DNA of 64,000 bases, taken from assembly GCF_028023675.1 (NCBI RefSeq), contig NZ_JAQIOZ010000001.1, positions 124,001-188,000 of the forward strand, written 5' to 3'. The stretch's first letter is position 1. Each line of letters opens with the position of its first letter. The notes under the pieces were generated by a model, which was given only the letters and a program-made list of their open reading frames with translations, searched no databases and was not told the origin of the DNA. The translations under genes were made by a program, and so were the position numbers. Positions 49,980-58,088 of the stretch are shown one piece after another. This DNA is from Primorskyibacter aestuariivivens. Its GTDB lineage: Bacteria > Pseudomonadota > Alphaproteobacteria > Rhodobacterales > Rhodobacteraceae.

Positions 49980-51392
49980 TCAAACTTCCACCGACTCCGG
50001 CGGCGCGTGCAGCAAAGCGGCCAGTTTGCGGATGGCCTCGTCGAACATCTCTTCGGGCACGGCGGCATTGAGCGAAATGCGCACCGCGTGTGGCACACGT
50101 GCTTCGCGCAGGGCAAAGTCTTCGGCTGATCGCACGCGCACCCCTTCGCCCTCGGCCGCGCGGCAGAAGGCGGCGGTGCGCCATCCCTCGGGCAGGCTCA
50201 GCCAGACAAAGGGCACGCCGGACCGCCATTTCAGGTCAAACCCGCCCAGATGGTTCATGGCGATGCGAAGCCGCGCGTCAAAACCATTTGCGACCGCTTC
50301 TGCAAACTGCTCGGCGCGGGGATCGGTCAGCAGGGCGGCAGTCAGGTCCGCCAATGGCGTGGCGAGACCAAAGAACCCGTGCTCCGCCGCACGGCGCAGC
50401 ATGGTCCCCTGCCCCTCGGGCGCGATGGCAAAACCCACGCGCAGCGCCGGGGTCAGGGATTTGGAAATCGACGACACATACCACCCCCGCTCCGGGGCCA
50501 GCTGGCGATAGCTGGGAGCCTGCGCATCCTCGAGCCTGTAGCAATCATCCTCCAGAATCTGCAGATTGTGTCGCCTTGCGATCTCTACAATGTCACGCCG
50601 ACGACTCTCGGGCGTATGGACACAGGTCGGATTGTGTACCTCTGGCGTGGTACAAAGAACCTGCGCATCGCCCCCCGCCACGACGTCCAGCGCTTCGGGA
50701 CGAATACCATGTTCGTCCATCGCCACCGGCACGACCTCAGCGCGCAAAAGCTCGGCCGCGCGGCGGAACCCCGGATAGGCCAGCTCCTCGACCAGAACGA
50801 CAGGGCGACGCCCGACAAGGATTGCCTGAAGGATCAAAAGGATCGCATTTTGCCCGCCATGGGACAGCACGATATCGCTTTCATCCAGCACGCCCAAATG
50901 GGTGTCGCGCAACCAGTGCTTGACCGCTTCGCGCGCCGGACGGAATGATTCCCGCGTCGGATAATGCATGATGCCAGAGGGCGGGTCAGCGGCAACTTTG
51001 GCCAGCAACTCCTTGACGAGAAAAGATTGTCCGGCATTCGGCATGCCCGGCGACATGAGCGAGACCGGATAGACCTGCCCGCCGGAGTCATGCGGGGCGG
51101 GATCGCGATTGACGAAGGGATCAGGCAGCAGCCCGGTTTCACGCTCTTCTCCCGCGACGAATGTCCCGCGCCCGACCTCGGCCTTGAGCAGCCGCTCATC
51201 GGTCAGGATCGTGTAGGCCCGCGCCGCCGTGCCGGGGGTAATCCCCAATGACCAGGCCAGATCCCGCACCGGCGGAAGCTTGTCCCCTGGCGACAGCGCT
51301 CCGGAGCCCACCGCCTCACGAATGGCACCGGCAAGGGCCCGGTATTTCGGCCCGCTGCTCTGCGCCACATAAAGATCCTTAATTGTATCCAT
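49980..51392 (-). CDS. MocR-type regulator (GntR helix-turn-helix plus aminotransferase domain)
   Basis: 470 residues from ATG 51392. Residues about 10-75 are a GntR winged helix (GDKLPPVRDLAWSLGITPGT then AARAYTILTDERLL). The rest is a fold-type I aminotransferase-like domain with the pyridoxal-phosphate lysine in SSISKSLTPALRVGF. MocR proteins sense a small molecule through PLP and often regulate the divergent gene; here that is a DUF1127 protein. Two inverted repeats of the ATTGT...ACAAT type occur in the shared gap, one covering this gene's own start codon. Confidence 0.9.
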   Translation of the reverse strand: MDTIKDLYVAQSSGPKYRALAGAIREAVGSGALSPGDKLPPVRDLAWSLGITPGTAARAYTILTDERLLKAEVGRGTFVAGEERETGLLPDPFVNRDPAPHDSGGQVYPVSLMSPGMPNAGQSFLVKELLAKVAADPPSGIMHYPTRESFRPAREAVKHWLRDTHLGVLDESDIVLSHGGQNAILLILQAILVGRRPVVLVEELAYPGFRRAAELLRAEVVPVAMDEHGIRPEALDVVAGGDAQVLCTTPEVHNPTCVHTPESRRRDIVEIARRHNLQILEDDCYRLEDAQAPSYRQLAPERGWYVSSISKSLTPALRVGFAIAPEGQGTMLRRAAEHGFFGLATPLADLTAALLTDPRAEQFAEAVANGFDARLRIAMNHLGGFDLKWRSGVPFVWLSLPEGWRTAAFCRAAEGEGVRVRSAEDFALREARVPHAVRISLNAAVPEEMFDEAIRKLAALLHAPPESVEV

Positions 51393-51471
51393 CACAATAT
51401 TTCCATGGACGCGCCAGACCGGGCTTTGTATCAATTAACTACGGCAATTCGCCATATTGTGTCAATACAAT
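51382..51471. promoter_or_regulatory. Operator region between mocR-type gene and DUF1127 gene
   Basis: Two dyads, ATTGTATCCATCACAAT (51382-51398) and ATTGTGTCAATACAAT (51456-51471), plus a third half-like copy TTGTATCAAT (51426-51435) that is 31 bp, about three helix turns, from TTGTGTCAAT (51457-51466). Repeated sites spanning the divergent gap are typical of MocR regulators. One dyad overlaps the regulator's start codon, suggesting autoregulation. Confidence 0.55.
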
Positions 51472-51486
51472 TTGAAAGGTTTTCCC

Positions 51487-51717
51487 ATGGCACACATGAT
51501 CTCTCCGCAAGCGCAGGCTTTGGCTTACCTCGCCAACCGTCCCCTGACCCCGTTTTCTTCGGCGGCGCTCAAGATCGTGGTGACCCTGGTCAAATGGGAA
51601 CACATGCGCCGCACCCGAAATTCACTTCAACATCTCGATGATCATCTGCTCGATGACATCGGCGTGACGCGCGAGATGGCCGACCATGAGGCCGCTCGTC
51701 CGTTCTGGCAGGCGTAG
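51487..51717 (+). CDS. DUF1127 protein
   Basis: A 76-residue protein whose C-terminal half (WEHMRRTRNSLQHLDDHLLD then DIGVTREMADHEA) is the DUF1127 motif. Small DUF1127 proteins in alphaproteobacteria have roles in phosphate and stress physiology and can bind RNA (CcaF1 in Rhodobacter). The longer hydrophobic N-terminal part (FSSAALKIVVTLVK) distinguishes this member. The ATG at 51487 follows GAAAGG. It is divergent from the mocR-type gene with repeated operators between, and is closed by a terminator. Confidence 0.87.
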   Translation: MAHMISPQAQALAYLANRPLTPFSSAALKIVVTLVKWEHMRRTRNSLQHLDDHLLDDIGVTREMADHEAARPFWQA

Positions 51718-51768
51718 GCGCTCCCGCGGGCGTCTCACCCATCCCTGAACCTGCCAGACCTCTTCCTG

Positions 51769-51798
51769 GGCCCGGGGCTTAGACCTCGGGCCTTTTTT
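51769..51798 (+). terminator. Rho-independent terminator after the DUF1127 gene
   Basis: GGCCCGGGG-CTTAGA-CCTCGGGCC, a 9-bp stem with one G-T pair, followed by six T. The T-run touches the stop codon of the convergent thioesterase gene. Confidence 0.9.
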
Positions 51799-52222
51799 AT
51801 GCCCGCTTGGGCGGGATCGAATAGGTCAGGTTGGCCCGCGCCACGGGGGCATCCTCCCCTTCGGAATAAAGCAGGCAATCCACGACGCTCAGCGCGCGAC
51901 CCAGCTTCAGCATCCGGAAATGCCCGATCACATCCGCGCCCGCGCGCGGCTTGCGCATGAAATCGATGGAGCAATTGGTGGTGACCGCCAGCGCCTCTTT
52001 GCCGATGCGCGCCATGGTCGCCACATAGGCCCCCACATCGGCCAGCGAAAACATCGCCGGGCCGGACACGGTGCCGCCGGGACGCAAATGCTGGTCAGAG
52101 GCATGCAGGCGCATGACCAGCACATCCTCATCCATGTGGTCGATCGTAAACATGCCCTCGACCTGAGGAAACACCTGCGCAAGAAATTCCGTCATTTCCC
52201 CGGCATCAACCACGATTGTCAT
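51797..52222 (-). CDS. PaaI-type hotdog thioesterase
   Basis: 141 residues with a hotdog fold: LHASDQHLRPGGTVSGPAMF carries the Gly-Gly and GPAMFSLADVGAYVA the acidic residue used for hydrolysis, followed by NCSIDFMRKPRAGADVIGHF. It probably cleaves acyl- or aryl-CoA thioesters. The start ATG is preceded by CAGGGGAGAAAAG. It is divergent from the crotonase gene with 56 bp between, and both act on CoA esters, so they may share a pathway. Confidence 0.87.
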   Translation of the reverse strand: MTIVVDAGEMTEFLAQVFPQVEGMFTIDHMDEDVLVMRLHASDQHLRPGGTVSGPAMFSLADVGAYVATMARIGKEALAVTTNCSIDFMRKPRAGADVIGHFRMLKLGRALSVVDCLLYSEGEDAPVARANLTYSIPPKRA

Positions 52223-52278
52223 TCTTTTCTCCCCTGCCTGTTCGCGATAAGCTGCCGCCAAGCCAATGGGAGAGCAAG

Positions 52279-53064
52279 ATGGCACTTTTGGAACGTTGCG
52301 ACACAAATGCTGTCGCTTATCTGCAAATGAACGCGCCGGAGCGGCTGAATGCGCTGTCCGACGAGATGCTGGCCGCTCTGCAGGAACAGATCGATTCGCT
52401 GCGCGAGGACCGATCGATCCGCGCCGTGGTCATTTCCGGCGCGGGCAAGGCGTTCTGCGCGGGCCATGACCTCAAGCAGATGACCGCAGGGCGGCAATCC
52501 GAGGATGGCGGCAAGGCCTATTTCGCGGACCTGTTCAACCGCTGTGCCAGCGTCATGAGCGGGTTGACCCGCCTGCCCCAGCCGGTGATCGCACAGGTGC
52601 ACGGCATCGCCACAGCGGCGGGCTGCCAGATGGTGGCCTCCTGCGACATGGCCGTGGCGGCTGAGGGCACGCGCTTTGGCGTGAACGGGGTAAATATCGG
52701 GCTGTTCTGCTCGACGCCAATGGTGGCGCTGAGCCGCAATATCCCGCGCAAGAAAGCCTTTGAGATGCTCACCACCGGCCAATTCATCGAGGCCGATCAG
52801 GCCGAGACGCTGGGGCTGATCAACCGCGTCGTGCCGGGCGAAAGCCTTGCCGCCGAAACCATGGCACTGGCCGAACAGGTGGCGGGCAAGCTGGGCGCAG
52901 CAGTCAAGATCGGCAAGGAAGCGTTTTACCAACAGATCGAGATGGACCTTGATGCCGCCTATGCCCATACGGGTCAGGTCATGGTCGAGAACATGCTTTA
53001 TCGCGATACCGAGGAAGGCATCAGCGCCTTTATCGAAAAGCGCCCGCCCAACTGGGAGCAATAG
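52279..53064 (+). CDS. Crotonase-fold protein, ECHDC3-like
   Basis: 261 residues with the crotonase oxyanion-hole motifs FCAGHDLKQMTAG (about 61-73) and HGIATAAGCQMVASCDMAVA (about 109-128). The two catalytic Glu of classical enoyl-CoA hydratase are not at their places: the first reads Gln in GCQM, and the second region is VNIGLFCSTPMVALSR. The GLFCSTP segment and PRKKAFEMLTTG match the ECHDC3-type branch, whose reaction is not settled. Ordinary 2-enoyl-CoA hydration is therefore doubtful. The ribosome site is GGGAGAGC. Confidence 0.82.
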   Translation: MALLERCDTNAVAYLQMNAPERLNALSDEMLAALQEQIDSLREDRSIRAVVISGAGKAFCAGHDLKQMTAGRQSEDGGKAYFADLFNRCASVMSGLTRLPQPVIAQVHGIATAAGCQMVASCDMAVAAEGTRFGVNGVNIGLFCSTPMVALSRNIPRKKAFEMLTTGQFIEADQAETLGLINRVVPGESLAAETMALAEQVAGKLGAAVKIGKEAFYQQIEMDLDAAYAHTGQVMVENMLYRDTEEGISAFIEKRPPNWEQ

Positions 53065-53105
53065 GCGCAATTTGACATGGGCGCAAAAGCACGTATGTGA
53101 GCGCC

Positions 53106-54461
53106 ATGACACAAGAGCTTCATATCGTCGGCGGCGGCATGGCCGGGTCCGAAGCGGCCTGGCAGGCCGCGCGCATGGGCGTGAACGTGGTGATCCACGA
53201 AATGCGCCCCAAGGTGGAAACCTTTGCCCATCGCACCGGTCATCTGGCCGAGATGGTCTGTTCCAATTCCTTCCGCTCGGATGATGACGAACAGAATGCA
53301 GTGGGCCTTTTGCATTGGGAAATGCGCGCCGCCGATGGCCTGATCATGGGGATGGCGGACAAGCATCGCCTGCCTGCGGGCGGGGCCTTGGCGGTGGACC
53401 GTGATCCTTTTGCCGAGGATGTGACGGCGGCTTTGACGGCGCTCCCCAATGTGCGGGTGGAGTATGGCGAGATCACCGAATTGCCGCGCGACGGCCATTG
53501 GATCATCGCCACCGGCCCGCTGACCTCCGGCTCGCTGGGCGAAGCGATCCGGGCCGAGACCGGTGCCGATGCGCTGGCCTTTTTCGACGCGATCGCGCCC
53601 ATCGTCTATGCCGAGTCCATCGACATGTCCAAAGCGTGGATGCAGTCGCGCTATGACAAGGGCGAGACGGAAGCCGAGCGCAAGGCCTATCTCAACTGCC
53701 CCATGGACCGCGACCAATACGAAGCCTTCATCGACGCGCTGCTGGCCGCCGACAAGACCGAGTTTCACGAGGGCGAAACGGCAGGCTATTTCGATGGCTG
53801 CCTGCCCATCGAGGTCATGGCCGAGCGGGGCCGCGAAACCCTGCGCCACGGGCCGATGAAACCGGTGGGTCTGACCAACCCGCATCAGCACGATGTCAAA
53901 GCCCATGCCGTGGTGCAATTGCGCCGCGACAACGCGCTTGGGACATTGTTCAACATCGTCGGTTTCCAAACCAAGATGAAATACGGCGCACAGACCGAAG
54001 TGCTGCGCATGATCCCCGGGCTGGAAAACGCCCGCTTTGCCCGTCTGGGCGGCATTCATCGCAACACCTTTATCAATTCGCCCACATTGCTTGACGCGCA
54101 GATGCGCCTGAAATCCCGCCCGAATATCCGTTTTGCTGGTCAGATCACCGGGGTCGAGGGATATGTGGAAAGCGCCGCCATGGGCCTCTTGGCCGGGCGT
54201 CTGGCGGCAGCAGAGATCCTTGGCCGCGACCTGCCGGAGGTGCCGCAGGACAGCGCCATGGGCGCGCTCATCCACCACATCACCGGCGGGGCCGAGGCCA
54301 AGACCTTCCAGCCGATGAACGTGAATTTCGGGCTGTTCCGCCCGGTGGACGGGCTCAAGGGCGGGCGGCGCGGCCGCAAGGACCGATACAAGGCCTATAC
54401 CGACCGGGCCAAGGCCGCATGGACCGACTGGCTGGGCAATACGGCACTGGACGCAGCCTGA
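53106..54461 (+). CDS. trmFO: tRNA (uracil-5)-methyltransferase, folate/FAD-dependent
   Basis: 451 residues. It forms ribothymidine at tRNA position 54 with methylene-THF. FAD-binding opening [33 protein letters not shown], the Cys in [23 protein letters not shown] and the C-terminal [11 protein letters not shown] are all family marks. The ATG at 53106 is chosen; a GTG three codons before is open. The fused carbon source (folate) type is usual in alphaproteobacteria. Confidence 0.96.
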   Translation: MTQELHIVGGGMAGSEAAWQAARMGVNVVIHEMRPKVETFAHRTGHLAEMVCSNSFRSDDDEQNAVGLLHWEMRAADGLIMGMADKHRLPAGGALAVDRDPFAEDVTAALTALPNVRVEYGEITELPRDGHWIIATGPLTSGSLGEAIRAETGADALAFFDAIAPIVYAESIDMSKAWMQSRYDKGETEAERKAYLNCPMDRDQYEAFIDALLAADKTEFHEGETAGYFDGCLPIEVMAERGRETLRHGPMKPVGLTNPHQHDVKAHAVVQLRRDNALGTLFNIVGFQTKMKYGAQTEVLRMIPGLENARFARLGGIHRNTFINSPTLLDAQMRLKSRPNIRFAGQITGVEGYVESAAMGLLAGRLAAAEILGRDLPEVPQDSAMGALIHHITGGAEAKTFQPMNVNFGLFRPVDGLKGGRRGRKDRYKAYTDRAKAAWTDWLGNTALDAA

Positions 54462-54483
54462 GACTTGCGCCTAAGCTTGCCCT

Positions 54484-55098
54484 ATGACGGACAAGTTTCT
54501 CGACAAGGTCTATTGCGCCCGAACCCCGGATGAGACGCGTGACATCTATGACGCGTGGTCCAAAAGCTACGAGGCCGAGATCTCGGGAAACGGCTACGCC
54601 ACGCCGGGCCGCGTGGCCGAAGCCTTGGCGGGCATCGTCAAGGACAAGACGACACCAATCCTGGATTTTGGTTGTGGAACAGGGCTTTCCGGGCTGGCAT
54701 TGAAGCTGGCGGGCTTTGAGGTGATCGACGGCATGGACCTGTCGTCAGAGATGCTGGCCGAGGCGCGGACCAAAGGCATTTACCGCAACCTGACCCAGGT
54801 CGCCACAGATGCGCCACCCCCGATCACGCAAGGGGCCTATCCGATCATCACCGCCATTGGCGTGATTGGCCTGGGTGCCGCGCCGCACGCCTTGTTCGAC
54901 ACGCTGATGAAGGCGCTGGGGCGCGGCGGGCTGTTTGCCTTTTCCTTCAACGATCACACGCTTGAGGACCCGGCCTATGAAGGGCGGCTCAACGAATGGA
55001 TCGACCCCGGGGCCGCGCGGCTACGCTTTCGCGAATACGGCGCGCACCTGCCCGGGAAAAACATGAAGTCTGTCGTGTATATTGTTGAAAAGAATTGA
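54484..55098 (+). CDS. Class I SAM-dependent methyltransferase
   Basis: 204 residues. SAM-binding motif I PILDFGCGTGLSGLAL (about 59-74), motif II EVIDGMDLSSEML, and a C-terminal FSFNDHTLEDPAYEGRLNEW. It resembles the small TPR-linked or UbiE-like methyltransferases; substrate unknown. It lies 22 bp after trmFO and its stop overlaps the TTG start of gluQRS (TTGA), suggesting a tRNA-modification operon. A tRNA substrate is only guilt by association. Confidence 0.85.
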   Translation: MTDKFLDKVYCARTPDETRDIYDAWSKSYEAEISGNGYATPGRVAEALAGIVKDKTTPILDFGCGTGLSGLALKLAGFEVIDGMDLSSEMLAEARTKGIYRNLTQVATDAPPPITQGAYPIITAIGVIGLGAAPHALFDTLMKALGRGGLFAFSFNDHTLEDPAYEGRLNEWIDPGAARLRFREYGAHLPGKNMKSVVYIVEKN

Positions 55099-55940
55099 TC
55101 TTCAGAACACGTTTCGCCCCCAGCCCAACGGGCCCCCTGCATCTGGGTCACGCCTATTCTGCGCTGCTTGCCCATGACATGGCCGAACGCGCGGGTGGCG
55201 TGTTTCACCTGCGCATCGACGATATCGATCAAAGCCGCGCACGGCCCCATTGGGAGGCGCAGATCTACGACGACCTGCATTGGCTGGGCATTGACTGGCC
55301 CGCCCCGGTCTGGCGTCAATCCGAACGCGCGGACCGCTATTGCGCGACGCTTCAACGGCTATGGGCGCGCGGCTTGCTCTATCCCTGTACCTGCACCCGC
55401 CGCGACATCGCCGCCGCTGCCAATGCTCCGCAGGAAGGCGCGCCGATCCACGGCCCCGATGGGCTGGTCTATCCCGGGACCTGTCGGGAAAAGCCGCTCC
55501 CGGCCGTGATGCCCACGGATTGCGCGCTCAGACTAAACATGCGAAACGCGCTGCAAGAGATTGATAAAGCTTCGTTTCAGGAAACCGGCACGCAGCCCGG
55601 AACGCACAAGATCCGGGCAGAACAGATGCTGGATCAGATCGGTGACGTTGTCCTTGCCCGGCGCGACATGGCCGCGTCCTATCATCTCTCAATCGTACTG
55701 GACGATGCCGATCAGGAGATCACCCATGTGGTACGCGGTGAGGACCTGTTCGAGGCGACCAAAATCCATGTCGTCCTGCAATCCTTGCTGAACCTGCCCA
55801 CACCAATCTACCACCACCATCGACTGATCCGCGACGATGCGGGCAAACGGCTGGCCAAGCGCGATGACGCCCGCGCCATCGCCACCTATCGCGCCGAGGG
55901 CAAGACCCCGCAGGATATCCGCGCCATGGTGGGGCTGTGA
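55095..55940 (+). CDS. gluQRS: Glutamyl-Q tRNA(Asp) synthetase
   Basis: 281 residues from a TTG start that overlaps the previous stop. It attaches glutamate to queuosine in the anticodon of tRNA-Asp. It carries RFAPSPTGPLHLGHA (HIGH-type motif, residues about 5-19), a zinc-knuckle-like Cys set (YPCTCTRRDI and YPGTC) and KRLAKRDDARAI (KMSKS-type motif near 255). The truncated length without anticodon-binding domain distinguishes it from GltX. Confidence 0.94.
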   Translation: MIFRTRFAPSPTGPLHLGHAYSALLAHDMAERAGGVFHLRIDDIDQSRARPHWEAQIYDDLHWLGIDWPAPVWRQSERADRYCATLQRLWARGLLYPCTCTRRDIAAAANAPQEGAPIHGPDGLVYPGTCREKPLPAVMPTDCALRLNMRNALQEIDKASFQETGTQPGTHKIRAEQMLDQIGDVVLARRDMAASYHLSIVLDDADQEITHVVRGEDLFEATKIHVVLQSLLNLPTPIYHHHRLIRDDAGKRLAKRDDARAIATYRAEGKTPQDIRAMVGL

Positions 55941-55950
55941 GAACGCCCTG

Positions 55951-56016
55951 ATCTTCTTCTGTTTCCAAATACCTCGGGGTGAGCGGGCAAAGCCCGCGAG
56001 GGGCAGCGCCCCTCAG
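55951..56016. repeat. Dispersed intergenic repeat, copy 2 (reverse orientation)
   Basis: CTTCTTCTGTTTCCAAATAC followed by CTCGGGG is the reverse complement of the tail of copy 1 (20894-20923) apart from one base. It is again flanked by GC-rich hairpins (GCGGGC-AAA-GCCCGC and GGGGC-AGC-GCCCC). It lies between the stops of gluQRS and a convergent exported-protein gene. Confidence 0.8.
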
Positions 56017-56762
56017 CCCCCGTCCAGCGCGCGCCAGGGTTTCGGCATCAGCACCCAGCGATTGTTGACATGCACCAACCCGTCAAAGGCCAGACCGCTG
56101 GTTTCGCCCGGGCGCACGAACTTGAAATAGACAACCGGGAAATCCCCCATCATGGCACCGCGCACCTTTTTGTAGCCGCCCGGGAAATCGCGCAGCACCG
56201 CATCACCACGCCGCATCTGCGCAGTGGTCGCCCGCACCATCCACAGATCAGTATATTCCGGCTTTGGCTCAAGCTTTACGCCCGGCTGATACATCTGGTT
56301 GTAAAGCGCGATCAGCTTGCTGGCCAAAGGATCGGCATAGACGGTGCGGATCTCGGCTTCGGTCGGTTTGAGCGACCATGTCAGCGCCGCCAGATCCGCG
56401 CCGGGGACCAGAAACTTGCTCAGCAGGAGCCGGGCATCCGCCTCGCTTCCCGGCGTATCTGCGCCCGGTTTCTTATGGCCGTCCACAAGCTGGCGCATGG
56501 TCAGTTGCGGACGTGCCTTGCAGGCATTGATCACATTGCCCAGCACGGCATTGTTGTTGTCAACATCCACCGGTTTGAAATCACCGGTCTTACCCGCGAC
56601 ATAACCAAAGACCCACGCTGCCACCATCGTGGCAGTGTAGCTGTCTGTCTTGGACAGCACCGCGATACAATTGTCATCCGGGTGAAACCCGGCTTGCTGC
56701 GCTTGGGCTTCGGCCGCCGCGAGCGCAGGCAAAACAGCGAGCGGTAATGCAAAACGTTTCAT
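56013..56762 (-). CDS. Exported protein with HdeA/Rap1a-like N-terminal half
   Basis: 249 residues from ATG 56762. Signal peptide (about 1-21, AAAEAQA|QQ). The following ~75 residues (DNCIAVLSKTDSYTATMVAA then WVFGYVAGKTGDF, NNNAVLGNVINACKARPQLT) have two Cys that could bridge and resemble the HdeA/Rap1a-type small helical fold. The C-terminal half (YTDLWMVRATTAQMRRGDAV, WVLMPKPWRAL) is beta-rich and unrecognised. Family call is weak. It stands alone. Confidence 0.68.
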   Translation of the reverse strand: MKRFALPLAVLPALAAAEAQAQQAGFHPDDNCIAVLSKTDSYTATMVAAWVFGYVAGKTGDFKPVDVDNNNAVLGNVINACKARPQLTMRQLVDGHKKPGADTPGSEADARLLLSKFLVPGADLAALTWSLKPTEAEIRTVYADPLASKLIALYNQMYQPGVKLEPKPEYTDLWMVRATTAQMRRGDAVLRDFPGGYKKVRGAMMGDFPVVYFKFVRPGETSGLAFDGLVHVNNRWVLMPKPWRALDGG

Positions 56763-56819
56763 GAAAAGGACCCTTTTACGAAATGAACAGGGCCAGATTA
56801 GCAAGAAATCGCGATTTCG

Positions 56820-57179
56820 TCAGGTTTCCGGGGCCATGAGCTCGGTTTCCTGCCCACCCTGAACGCTCGTGTAGAAACACGAGCGCCGGTTCGTGTGACA
56901 GGCCGGGCCGGTCTGGTTGACGAGCACCAACAGGCAATCACGGTCGCAATCATATCTGAAATCCACCAGTTCCTGCACATGGCCCGAGCTCTCGCCCTTG
57001 ACCCAAAAGCTCTGGCGCGAGCGCGACCAATAGGTGACCTTGCCCGTGGCCAACGTGCGCTCAACCGCCTGAACATTCATCCACGCCATCATCAGCACCT
57101 CATGGCTGGTGGCATCCTGCGCAATGGCGGGGATCAGGCCCGCCTCGTTATAGACCAAGGTCGCAGGATCAAAGGACAT
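56820..57179 (-). CDS. hisI: Phosphoribosyl-AMP cyclohydrolase
   Basis: 119 residues, the normal size of the stand-alone enzyme of histidine synthesis. Motifs are MMAWMNVQAVERTLATGKV, TYWSRSRQSFWVKGESSGH and FRYDCDRDCLLVLVNQTGPA then CHTNRRSCFY, holding the zinc-binding Cys and metal-binding Asp. The ATG at 57179 begins the family sequence. The gene is divergent from the IscU-like gene. Confidence 0.95.
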   Translation of the reverse strand: MSFDPATLVYNEAGLIPAIAQDATSHEVLMMAWMNVQAVERTLATGKVTYWSRSRQSFWVKGESSGHVQELVDFRYDCDRDCLLVLVNQTGPACHTNRRSCFYTSVQGGQETELMAPET

Positions 57180-57249
57180 GGCGAAAAACCTTTTGCATGA
57201 TACGGTTGCGCGCCTATTTATGGGGTTCACACCAGAAGGGAAAGCCGCG

Positions 57250-57696
57250 ATGGCCGAAACCGACCTGATCAAGCTCTATTCCTCGCGCATTCTGGCGCTG
57301 GCTGCTGATATCCCGCATGCGGAACGGCTGCCCACGCCCGAGGCCACGGTCAAGAAGCGCTCGCCGCTCTGCGGCTCGACCGTGACGGTGGATGTGGTGA
57401 TGAAGGATGGCAAGGTGGCCGAGTTCGGACAGGATGTGAAAGCCTGCGCGCTGGGCCAATCCGCGGCGGCGGTGCTGGGCGGCGCGGTGATCGGGCGCAC
57501 GCCAGACGAGCTCGACCAGTTGCGCGATCAGCTCAAGGCCATGCTGAAAGACGGCGGGCCCGTGCCGGACGCGCCCTTTGACGGGTTCGAGGTGCTGGAA
57601 CCGGCGCGCGATTACAAGAATCGCCATGCCTCGATCCTGCTGGCCGTTGAGGCCGCAGCGGAAGCGGCGCATCAGGCCGTAGGTGTGACCGTCTGA
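57250..57696 (+). CDS. IscU/NifU N-terminal-type iron-sulfur scaffold protein
   Basis: 148 residues. Cys-containing motifs SPLCGSTVTVDVVMKDGKVA (first Cys) and VKACALGQSAAAVLGG (second Cys) fit the IscU-like fold, but the third ligand Cys of true IscU is not obvious. Such alphaproteobacterial proteins probably help Fe-S assembly. The ATG at 57250 follows AAGGGAAAGCC. Confidence 0.82.
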   Translation: MAETDLIKLYSSRILALAADIPHAERLPTPEATVKKRSPLCGSTVTVDVVMKDGKVAEFGQDVKACALGQSAAAVLGGAVIGRTPDELDQLRDQLKAMLKDGGPVPDAPFDGFEVLEPARDYKNRHASILLAVEAAAEAAHQAVGVTV

Positions 57697-57716
57697 CACC
57701 CAACTGAAATCACGAC

Positions 57717-57747
57717 AAAAAAAGACCGCCTTCCGAAGAAGGCGGTC
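57717..57747 (-). terminator. Rho-independent terminator of the LexA-box unit
   Basis: GACCGCCTT-CTTCGG-AAGGCGGTC, a 9-bp stem, followed on the minus strand by seven T. On the plus strand there is no T-run, so it belongs to the minus-strand transcript that carries the 40-codon gene. Confidence 0.93.
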
Positions 57748-57889
57748 AGGAAAAGCAGTCGCATCCGGCGCGTGGGACAGTTGAGGCAGATCCCGAAACC
57801 CCGGGGACAGGGGCAGGCAGGTCGCGCGGATTGGGACAGGCGCGCGGCACCGGAGCGAATGCAGGCAGGTAAATTCAGAACTTGGCAGG
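57717..57889 (-). ncRNA. Candidate 3'-UTR small RNA with repeated C-rich motifs
   Basis: Downstream of the 40-codon gene the minus-strand transcript runs about 140 nt to the terminator. It contains CUGUCCC three times (plus-strand GGGACAG at 57774, 57804 and 57833; spacing 30 and 29) and ACCUGCC at 57822 and 57870, with two further copies around the stop (57890, 57909). One CUGUCCC sits in a loop closed by CGCGCG/CGCGCG. This is untranslated, structured and repetitive, as in some alphaproteobacterial 3'-UTR small RNAs. Existence as a separate RNA is inference. Confidence 0.4.
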
Positions 57890-58012
57890 TCAGATAAGAG
57901 TTGGCAGGTGTAGCGCCCCCACAAGCATGACGACAAGCGACACAGCACCGGCAGCATCCTGCAACAGCGTCACATCGGCGGTGCGGCGGGCTTTGGTCAG
58001 TGCTCGGATCAT
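57890..58012 (-). CDS. 40-residue membrane protein behind a LexA box
   Basis: Not a recognised family. The ATG at 58012 is preceded by GGGAGAC with 6-base spacing. The product has a basic N-terminal half (MIRALTKARRTADVTL) and a C-terminal hydrophobic segment (AAGAVSLVVMLVGALHLPTL). A LexA-type box lies 62 bp upstream, the next gene upstream is recG, and a terminator closes the unit. Small SOS-induced membrane proteins that stop division are known in Caulobacter (SidA, 29 residues). By analogy this may be a division inhibitor or membrane stress protein. Sequence kinship to SidA is not claimed. Confidence 0.65.
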   Translation of the reverse strand: MIRALTKARRTADVTLLQDAAGAVSLVVMLVGALHLPTLI

Positions 58013-58073
58013 TGCGGTGTCTCCCTGAACGTCTTGTTTCCCCTTTGTTCTCACAAGATTAACCCCGTGTAAA

Positions 58074-58088
58074 GAACTTTTTAAGAAC
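58074..58088 (-). promoter_or_regulatory. LexA (SOS) box, GAAC-N7-GAAC
   Basis: GAACTTTTTAAGAAC on the plus strand, read as GTTC-N7-GTTC on the minus strand, is the exact alphaproteobacterial LexA consensus. A third GAAC follows after six bases (58095-58098). It lies 62-76 bp before the 40-codon gene and 29 bp beyond the recG stop-side gap, so it should control the small gene, not recG. Confidence 0.75.
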
